From Lentzea tibetensis (GTDB lineage Bacteria > Actinomycetota > Actinomycetes > Mycobacteriales > Pseudonocardiaceae): a DNA stretch of 64,000 bases. Position 1 is the first letter of the stretch. Every line of letters begins with the position of its first letter. Below are positions 41,776 through 47,890 of this stretch, piece after piece. A program made the position numbers and the translations under genes. Below the pieces are notes generated by a model. The model did no database searches. It saw only the letters and a list, made by a program, of their open reading frames with translations, and was not told the origin of the DNA. The DNA lies in NCBI RefSeq assembly GCF_007845675.1, contig NZ_VOBR01000033.1:38452-102451 (forward strand). Direction: 5' to 3'.

Positions 41776-43482
41776 ATGAGCCTGCACGTCGCGGTCGACT
41801 TCGGCACGTCCAGCACATGTGTCGCGATCTCGGTGCACGGCCGGGAGCCGCAGGTGGTCGTGTTCGACGGCCAGCCGCTGGTGCCGTCCGCCGTCTTCGC
41901 CGCCGCCGACGGGACGCTCTTCGTCGGGCAGGAAGCCGAGCGCCAGGCCGCGGTCGACCCGGCCCGCTACGAGCCGCACCCCAAGCGCCGCATCGACGAG
42001 GGTGAGCTGCTGCTCGGCAGCAGCGTCCTCGCGGTCGTGGACGTCGTGCGCGCGGTGCTCACCCGTGCGGTCGACGAGGCACGCCGGGTCGCCGGCGGGA
42101 TGCCGGTCGACCTGCTCGTGCTGACCCACCCCGCGGACTGGGGCACGGTGCGTTCGCGCGTTCTCATGCAGTCCGCGCGCGGACTCGGGCGCGAAGTCGT
42201 GCTCGTTCCGGAACCCGTCGCGGCGGCGGTGTTCCACTCGGCCAGCCACGCGCTGCCGGACGGCGCCACGCTCGCGGTGCTCGACCTCGGCGGTGGCACG
42301 GTCGATGCGAGCGTCGTGGCGCGCAGTGGCAGACGCTTCCGCGTGCTCGCGGCGAAGGGCGACCCGAGCTTCGGCGGTGCGGACGTCGACCAGGCGTTGC
42401 TTGAGCACGTGGGCGCGATGGTGTCCCCGCACGACGGGGAGGCGTGGCGGCAGCTCGTCGAGGGCCGGGAGATGGCCGACCGCCGCAAGCGCCGGGTGCT
42501 GCGCCAGGACGTGCGCGGCGCGAAGGAGACGCTCTCCCGGCACGCTTACACCGATGTGCCGATGCCGCCGCCGTTCCCCGACGCGCACGTGACGCGGACC
42601 GATCTCGAGAGGATGATCACGGCTCCGCTCAGCCGAGCCGTGGCGCTCGTCACCACGTCCGTCCGCGATGCGGGCCTCGATCCCCGGCAACTGGCCGGGG
42701 TGTTCCTGGTCGGCGGATCGAGCCGGATTCCGCTCGTCGCGCGGCTCGTGCACGAGCACACCGGTGTTCTGCCGACGAGCATCGACCAGCCGGAGACGGT
42801 CGTCGCGCGCGGCGCTCTGCGCGCGGTGAGCCTCGATCCCGTGCGAACCGGGGCCTTGCCGCCGCAGCCGCCGCCGAGCACCGACACGACGCGGAAGATC
42901 ACCCGCCGGATCACGCCGCCCGCGCAGTTTCCGCAGGTACCGCACCAGCCGATCCGCAAGAAGAGCCGCAAGCCGCTGTACGTCACGCTGGCCGTCGTGC
43001 TCGCGCTCGTGGCCGGGGGAACCACCGCTTATTTCCTCCTGCGTGACCGGGGCAAGCCGATTTCGCAGTACGACTACAGCTTCACCATGCCTGCCGATTG
43101 GGAGCAGACCGGGGGCGATGTGCAAAAGCGACGGGTGCTTTTGCAACCGATGCAGCGTGATTCCGGACTCGATCGCATTGCTGTGCAGGAGCAAAAGCTC
43201 ACCTACGACAGTTCGGCCGATCGCTCGCGCGCGATTGAGGAACTGCGCAAGGGCTTCAAGGAGAGCGGCGAGTCCGTATCGGATTTCGACGAGAACGCCG
43301 CATTCGTCGGTAAGGACGTCGTGCGCTTTCGCGAGCAGGTCCCGTCGGCGACGGTCGACTGGTATGTGTTGCTCAAGGGAACCGCGCAGGTCAGTGTTGG
43401 CTGTCAGGCGTCCGAGTCGGGCCGGGAGCGAGTGCGTTCCGCCTGTGAGCAAATCGTCCGCACGATGACCGTGACGGGCTGA
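41776..43482 (+). CDS. Hsp70-like type VII secretion-associated membrane protein (Rv3446c family)
   Basis: A 568-residue fusion. Residues 1-360 are an Hsp70/actin-type ATPase: AVDFGTSST at the phosphate-1 site, AVLDLGGGTVDAS near 168 and FLVGGSSRIPLV near 315. The Hsp70 substrate-binding domain is missing. A Pro-rich linker, a basic patch RKKSRKP and one membrane helix (about 400-424) lead to an extracytoplasmic domain with two cysteines near the end. This is the arrangement of Rv3446c, which sits at the same place in the M. tuberculosis ESX-4 locus. It is probably an accessory or regulatory ATPase of the secretion system; mechanism unknown. Confidence 0.88.
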   Translation: MSLHVAVDFGTSSTCVAISVHGREPQVVVFDGQPLVPSAVFAAADGTLFVGQEAERQAAVDPARYEPHPKRRIDEGELLLGSSVLAVVDVVRAVLTRAVDEARRVAGGMPVDLLVLTHPADWGTVRSRVLMQSARGLGREVVLVPEPVAAAVFHSASHALPDGATLAVLDLGGGTVDASVVARSGRRFRVLAAKGDPSFGGADVDQALLEHVGAMVSPHDGEAWRQLVEGREMADRRKRRVLRQDVRGAKETLSRHAYTDVPMPPPFPDAHVTRTDLERMITAPLSRAVALVTTSVRDAGLDPRQLAGVFLVGGSSRIPLVARLVHEHTGVLPTSIDQPETVVARGALRAVSLDPVRTGALPPQPPPSTDTTRKITRRITPPAQFPQVPHQPIRKKSRKPLYVTLAVVLALVAGGTTAYFLLRDRGKPISQYDYSFTMPADWEQTGGDVQKRRVLLQPMQRDSGLDRIAVQEQKLTYDSSADRSRAIEELRKGFKESGESVSDFDENAAFVGKDVVRFREQVPSATVDWYVLLKGTAQVSVGCQASESGRERVRSACEQIVRTMTVTG

Positions 43483-43499
43483 AACGGCTGGAGGGAACC

Positions 43500-43901
43500 A
43501 TGTCCGCCGCTGAATCGATCGCCCAGTTCCGTTCCGAGGTCGGCGCGGCCGTCACGCGTGCGAGTCGTGCCGCCGCCGAGGCCGGAGCCGCGAACGGTGC
43601 GCTTCGCAAACGCACGAAAGACCTGGCTGATCGGGCCAAGAGCAGGCAGCTCTCGGTGGACGCGCACGCGGCCACGTCGCCGGACCTGCGTGGTTCCGCC
43701 ACCGGGTTCCGCGCCGATCGTGGTTTGCCGGTCGAACACCTTCCGGAGGCCGCGGATTTGCTTAAGCCACCACCCGTGGTTCCTGAACCGCTTCCGAAGC
43801 CGACCACTCTCGGTTCCGCCGCAGTCGCTGGTCCGAGTGGTCAGCTTCCCCATGTGAGTGACGATGACGAGGACTTTTCGCAGTCGCGAATCCTCTACTG
43901 A
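43500..43901 (+). CDS. Small protein with acidic C-terminal DDDEDFSQS motif
   Basis: Unrecognised 133-residue protein. ATG 43500 follows GGAGGG and lies 17 bases after the Hsp70-like gene. An Ala/Arg-rich helical N-terminal half (about 1-55) suits a coiled coil; the middle is Pro-rich (LLKPPPVVPEPLPKP). It ends SDDDEDFSQSRILY. No signal peptide, no membrane helix. A second protein of similar plan ends DDDDDDLSGQTWLS at 51.0 kb, next to another type VII substrate gene. Possibly a chaperone or adaptor for substrates. Confidence 0.7.
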   Translation: MSAAESIAQFRSEVGAAVTRASRAAAEAGAANGALRKRTKDLADRAKSRQLSVDAHAATSPDLRGSATGFRADRGLPVEHLPEAADLLKPPPVVPEPLPKPTTLGSAAVAGPSGQLPHVSDDDEDFSQSRILY

Positions 43902-44049
43902 GGGTTCTCGTCACCCGGCACCGTTCACTAGAGCAACTACTTGGGAAGAAGTCGCGACAGGGCGGAACCGACGTGGCAGGGTCCTCGTCGTAAGAGGCGT
44001 ACGAACCAAGCAGTGCGACCTGATGTACCGATGAAGGGGGATTCTCCCA

Positions 44050-44361
44050 ATGGCTAGTGGTTTCGCGGCGACGCCGGAAGAGCTCGACCAGCTCGTCACC
44101 GACATTCGCAACGTCAACGACAACGTGCAGGGCACCCTGAACTCGGTTCGCGGCACCGTCGACACGGTCAGCGGCAGCTGGAAGGGCCAGGCGCAGCAGG
44201 CGTTCTCCACGCTCATGGAGCGGTACAACACCGACGCGCAGAAGCTGCAGGAAGCGCTTCTCACGATCGCCGACGGCATCTCCGGCACCTCGACGACGAT
44301 GAAGCAGACGGAAGAGGAGCAGGGCGGCTCCATGAACTCCATCATGAACCGTCTCGGCTGA
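44050..44361 (+). CDS. WXG100 protein, EsxT/EsxU-position substrate 1
   Basis: Small secreted helical-hairpin protein of 103 residues. Helix 1 is ATPEELDQLVTDIRNVNDNV, the turn SGSWKGQAQQAF carries a canonical WXG, and helix 2 follows. ATG 44050 has AAGGGGGA upstream. It pairs with the next gene, probably as a heterodimer exported by the EccB-C-D-E machine. In M. tuberculosis the ESX-4 pair esxT/esxU occupies this position before rplM. Which partner corresponds to which cannot be told from sequence alone. Confidence 0.92.
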   Translation: MASGFAATPEELDQLVTDIRNVNDNVQGTLNSVRGTVDTVSGSWKGQAQQAFSTLMERYNTDAQKLQEALLTIADGISGTSTTMKQTEEEQGGSMNSIMNRLG

Positions 44362-44423
44362 TTCTCGCTTTCGTTCGCATCTCACTTCACATCTGACTTT
44401 CGCAAAGCTAGGGGAGAAATACC

Positions 44424-44714
44424 ATGAGTGGGGAAATCACTGTCACCTTCGGTGAGCTCGCCGCCGCGTCCGGCGAGATCACGGGCTCGGCTGGCAAGAT
44501 CGAGAGCGAGCTCAGCGACCTGAAGGGTCGCGTCGACAAGGTGCTCGCGGGCTACACCGGCGAGAGCGCCGAGATGTACCAGGAGGCTCAGAACAAGTGG
44601 GCCCAGGCCGCCGGCGACCTCCAGCAGGTGCTGAACTCCATCGGTGTCGCCGTGCAGCAGGCCGCTGACGCCTACCAGGGTGCAGAGCAGCAGAACGCCC
44701 GCCGCTGGGGCTGA
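44424..44714 (+). CDS. WXG100 protein, partner substrate 2 with YTG turn
   Basis: A 96-residue helical hairpin protein, MSGEITVTFGELAAASGEIT. The turn is AGYTGESAEMY, so Tyr replaces the Trp of WXG. The C terminus has YQGAE, a YxxxE export signal absent from the first partner, fitting the rule that one member of a WXG100 pair carries the signal. It starts 62 bases after the first partner, and a terminator follows 27 bases after its stop. Confidence 0.92.
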   Translation: MSGEITVTFGELAAASGEITGSAGKIESELSDLKGRVDKVLAGYTGESAEMYQEAQNKWAQAAGDLQQVLNSIGVAVQQAADAYQGAEQQNARRWG

Positions 44715-44741
44715 TCCCCCCGCGCGGTAGCTCGACCCTTC

Positions 44742-44774
44742 GCGAGCCCCGGAACCACGTGGTCCGGGGCTCGC
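44742..44774 (+). terminator. Terminator after the WXG100 pair
   Basis: Twelve-base perfect arms GCGAGCCCCGGA and TCCGGGGCTCGC around a 9-base loop. It separates the secretion locus from rplM-rpsI. Confidence 0.8.
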
Positions 44775-44809
44775 GTACGTTCCCAGTACCGGTGTCCGAG
44801 GGGGCCGTT

Positions 44810-44839
44810 TTGACCCGCGGATGACCCAACCGGTATCTT
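44810..44839 (+). promoter_or_regulatory. Promoter of rplM-rpsI
   Basis: TTGACC (44810-44815), 18-base spacer, TATCTT (44834-44839): the best sigma-70-type match in the window. Transcription would start near 44846, giving a leader of about 125 bases. Confidence 0.75.
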
Positions 44840-44969
44840 CTTACGTTGTTGTGCGGTAGCTGGCGCCCATGTGCCGCGAGTGTTCCGGTCCCATCACTTG
44901 GTCCGTCCAAGGTTTGGCTCGGTGCAACCGCCGAGATGACCCCAACGCAAGTGACGACGAGGTAGACCC

Positions 44970-45413
44970 GTGCGCACGTACAGCCCGAAGCCCGGTGAGG
45001 TGACCCGCACCTGGCACGTGATCGACGCCCAGGACGTGGTGCTCGGCCGGCTCGCCACCCAGGCCGCGACGCTGCTGCGCGGCAAGCACAAGCCGACCTA
45101 CGCCCCCCACGTTGACACCGGTGACTTCGTCATCATCGTCAACGCGGACAAGGTGGCGTTGACCGGCGGCAAGCGCGACCAGGAGTTCGTGTACCGCCAC
45201 AGCGGCCACCCCGGTGGCCTGCGCAAGCAGTCCTTCGGCGAGGTCCTGGACACGCGTCCGGACCGCCTGGTCGAGAAGGCGGTCAAGGGCATGCTCCCGA
45301 AGAACCGTCTCGGCCGCGTCATCGGCTCCAAGCTGAAGGTCTACAGCGGACCGAACCACCCGCACGCGGCCCAGCAGCCGCAGGCTTTCGAGATCAAGAA
45401 GATCGCCCAGTGA
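44970..45413 (+). CDS. rplM: Ribosomal protein L13
   Basis: Early 50S assembly protein. It has 147 residues from [23 protein letters not shown], with [17 protein letters not shown] and [13 protein letters not shown] as signatures. The stop overlaps the rpsI GTG. Confidence 0.99.
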   Translation: MRTYSPKPGEVTRTWHVIDAQDVVLGRLATQAATLLRGKHKPTYAPHVDTGDFVIIVNADKVALTGGKRDQEFVYRHSGHPGGLRKQSFGEVLDTRPDRLVEKAVKGMLPKNRLGRVIGSKLKVYSGPNHPHAAQQPQAFEIKKIAQ

Positions 45414-45985
45414 GCGACGAGAACACCGAGGAAGTTGCTGTGACCACCCCTGAGAACGAGACCCCTGAGGTCACGGCCGAGGTCGTCGAGGCTCCCGCGG
45501 TCGAGACCGAGACCGAGGCTCCCGCGGCCGACGTCGAGGTCGAGGCCGAGGTTGAGGTCGAGGCTCCCGCCGTGGTCCGTCCTTCCCTGAACGGTGCCGC
45601 TCACCTGGCGCAGACCGTCGGCCGTCGCAAGGAGGCCGTCGTTCGCGTCCGCCTCGTGCCCGGCACCGGCAAGTTCACGCTGAACGGCAAGGCGCTCGAG
45701 GAGTACTTCCCGAACAAGGTGCACCAGCAGCTCATCAAGGAGCCGCTCGTCACCACGGAGAAGCCCGAGACCTTCGACGTCATCGCGAACCTGCGTGGCG
45801 GCGGCATCACCGGCCAGGCCGGTGCGCTGCGTCTCGCCATCGCGCGTGCGCTGATCGCCGTCGACTCCGAGGACCGCCCGGCGCTCAAGAAGGCCGGCTT
45901 CCTCACCCGTGACCCGCGGGTCAAGGAGCGCAAGAAGTACGGTCTGAAGAAGGCCCGCAAGGCGCCTCAGTACTCCAAGCGCTGA
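45410..45985 (+). CDS. rpsI: Ribosomal protein S9 with acidic N-terminal extension
   Basis: 30S head protein whose C-terminal RKAPQYSKR tail reaches the P-site tRNA. The core starts near residue 68 ([20 protein letters not shown]). It is preceded by about 60 residues rich in Glu, Val, Pro and Ala. M. tuberculosis S9 also has an N-terminal extension, but shorter and not acidic. GTG 45410 overlaps the rplM TGA; an internal GTG at 45440 could shorten it by 10 residues. Confidence 0.97.
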   Translation: MSDENTEEVAVTTPENETPEVTAEVVEAPAVETETEAPAADVEVEAEVEVEAPAVVRPSLNGAAHLAQTVGRRKEAVVRVRLVPGTGKFTLNGKALEEYFPNKVHQQLIKEPLVTTEKPETFDVIANLRGGGITGQAGALRLAIARALIAVDSEDRPALKKAGFLTRDPRVKERKKYGLKKARKAPQYSKR

Positions 45986-46007
45986 CCCTCGGTCAGTTCA
46001 GTCATAC

Positions 46008-46055
46008 CTGCGGGAGCAGCCAGTTCAACTCGAACTGCTGCTCCCGCAGTGTTTT
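46008..46055 (+). terminator. Terminator after rpsI
   Basis: An 18-pair stem: CTGCGGGAGCAGC (46008-46020) with GCTGCTCCCGCAG (46037-46049) plus AGTTC/GAACT inside, one bulged C, loop AACTC, followed by TGTTTT. It lies 22 bases after the rpsI stop. Confidence 0.9.
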
Positions 46056-46087
46056 CCAGCCCACCGGCTGTCCATTTCGGAGGATTC

Positions 46088-47422
46088 ATGGCTCGCCTGT
46101 TCGGCACCGACGGGGTGCGTGGTCTCGCGAACGGAGACCTCACCCCGGAACTCGCACTGTCCGTCGCCGCCGCAGCGGCAAGGGTGCTCGCGGAGCACGA
46201 CAGCACGCACCGCCCGGTCGCGGTCGTCGGTCGCGACCCGCGGGCGAGTGGCGAGATGCTGGACGCGGCCGTGACAGCGGGCTTGACCTCGGCCGGAGCG
46301 GACGTGCTGCGCGTCGGCGCGCTGCCGACCCCGGCCGTCGCGTACCTGGTGGCCGCGCTGAACGCGGACGTCGGCGTGATGATCTCCGCGTCGCACAACC
46401 CCATGCCGGACAACGGCGTGAAGCTCTTCGCCGCGGGCGGGCACAAGCTGCCCGACGAGGTCGAGGACGAGATCGAGCAGAAGATGGGCTCCGGTTTCGT
46501 GCGCCCCACCGGCTCCGGCATCGGCCGCGTGCGCGACATCACGGACGCCGAGAGCCAGTACGTCGAGCACCTGATCAAGGTCACGCCGCACAGCCTCGAC
46601 GGGATCAAGGTCGTCGTCGACTGCGCGAACGGTGCCGCCTCCGTCGCCGCGCCGGACGCCTACCGCCGCGCGGGCGCCGAGGTCATCGCGATCAACGCGA
46701 ACCCGGACGGCCTGAACATCAACGACGCGTGCGGTTCCACGCACCTCGACGTGATCGCCGCCGCGGTCCGCGAGCACGGCGCTGACCTGGGCATCGCGCA
46801 CGACGGCGACGCGGACCGCTGCCTCGCGGTCGACGCGGACGGCGCCGAGATCGACGGCGACCAGATCATGGCGATCCTCGCGGTCGCGATGCGCGACTCC
46901 GGTGAGCTGTACGAGGACACCCTCGTCGCCACCGTCATGAGCAACCTCGGCCTGCACATCGCCATGCGCGAGGCCGGGATCACGCTGCGGACCACCGCGG
47001 TCGGCGACCGGTACGTGCTCCAGGACCTCAAGGCGGGTGGCTTCTCGCTCGGCGGCGAGCAGTCCGGCCACGTCGTGCTGCCCGCCCACGCCACCACCGG
47101 CGACGGCCTGCTCACCGCGCTGCGCCTGATGGCGCGCATGGCGGAGACCGGCAAGTCGCTGGCCGAGCTGGCAGGCGTCATGCGCAGGCTGCCGCAGGTC
47201 CTGATCAACGTGAAGGTCTCGGACAAGGCCGCCGTGGCGAAAGCCACCTCGGTGAGCGAGGCCGTCGCGTCCGTCGAGGCCGAGCTGGGCGACACCGGTC
47301 GCGTGCTGCTCCGCCCGTCCGGCACCGAGCAGCTCGTGCGGGTGATGGTCGAGGCGACGAGCCACGAGCAGGCCGAGTCCGCCGCGCAGCGCCTCGCAGG
47401 CGTGGTCTCCTCGGTTCACTGA
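46088..47422 (+). CDS. glmM: Phosphoglucosamine mutase
   Basis: Converts glucosamine-6-phosphate to glucosamine-1-phosphate for UDP-GlcNAc and peptidoglycan synthesis. It has 444 residues. The phosphorylated catalytic serine is S102 in [11 protein letters not shown]. The metal loop DGDADRC lies near 241, and the phosphate-binding [11 protein letters not shown] is C-terminal. ATG 46088 follows CGGAGGA. Conserved linkage rplM-rpsI-glmM. glmS, the preceding step in the pathway, lies 4.6 kb downstream. Confidence 0.98.
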   Translation: MARLFGTDGVRGLANGDLTPELALSVAAAAARVLAEHDSTHRPVAVVGRDPRASGEMLDAAVTAGLTSAGADVLRVGALPTPAVAYLVAALNADVGVMISASHNPMPDNGVKLFAAGGHKLPDEVEDEIEQKMGSGFVRPTGSGIGRVRDITDAESQYVEHLIKVTPHSLDGIKVVVDCANGAASVAAPDAYRRAGAEVIAINANPDGLNINDACGSTHLDVIAAAVREHGADLGIAHDGDADRCLAVDADGAEIDGDQIMAILAVAMRDSGELYEDTLVATVMSNLGLHIAMREAGITLRTTAVGDRYVLQDLKAGGFSLGGEQSGHVVLPAHATTGDGLLTALRLMARMAETGKSLAELAGVMRRLPQVLINVKVSDKAAVAKATSVSEAVASVEAELGDTGRVLLRPSGTEQLVRVMVEATSHEQAESAAQRLAGVVSSVH

Positions 47423-47427
47423 CCAAG

Positions 47428-47482
47428 TAGTAAACAGCCCGGTGGTGATCTTCAGCGCTGATCACCACCGGGCTGTTTACTA
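47428..47482. terminator. Terminator after glmM
   Basis: Twenty-three-base perfect arms (47428-47450 and 47460-47482), with TAGTAAACAGCCCGG at the outer end, around loop TTCAGCGCT. It starts 5 bases after the glmM stop. There is no U-tract, but this is one of the longest perfect hairpins in the window. Confidence 0.85.
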
Positions 47483-47592
47483 AGGCAACCGACCTGCCGG
47501 AGCTCCGGTCACCGGATGGGCGGAACTGGCACTCTTTGGCGGAACCCGATACGGCCGTATTGCGTCACATCGGGGACTAGGGGAGGCGAGGA

Positions 47593-47886
47593 ATGGCTGG
47601 TTTCGGCGTATCGCCCGGTGAGCTGACGAAGGTCGCCGGACAGTACGAGGACCATGGTGGGGACATCACCGCGTTGAAGAGCTCTCTGACACCGGGCGTG
47701 GGAGCCGGGCAGGTCGGGCGCAAGTTCCGCGGCACCGAGGCCAAGTACAAGAGCTACTTCGACCGGCTCCAGGCCAGCGTAGAGACGTACGGCAAAGAGG
47801 CGACCAACATCGCGCTGCGTCTGAAGGACGTCGCGAAGTCGTACGAGCAGAACGAGGCCGACACCTCGCAGCAGTTCAAGGGATAG
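47593..47886 (+). CDS. EspC-like type VII secretion substrate
   Basis: A 97-residue helical protein beginning MAGFGVSPGELTKVAGQYED, with no WXG turn and a C-terminal YEQNE matching the YxxxE export signal. This fits the EspC/DUF2580 group. ATG 47593 follows AGGGGAGGCGAGG. The next gene begins 4 bases after its stop, so the two are an operon and probably co-exported. The MAGFGV opening recurs in the truncated gene at 63.8 kb. Confidence 0.8.
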   Translation: MAGFGVSPGELTKVAGQYEDHGGDITALKSSLTPGVGAGQVGRKFRGTEAKYKSYFDRLQASVETYGKEATNIALRLKDVAKSYEQNEADTSQQFKG

Positions 47887-47890
47887 CGCC

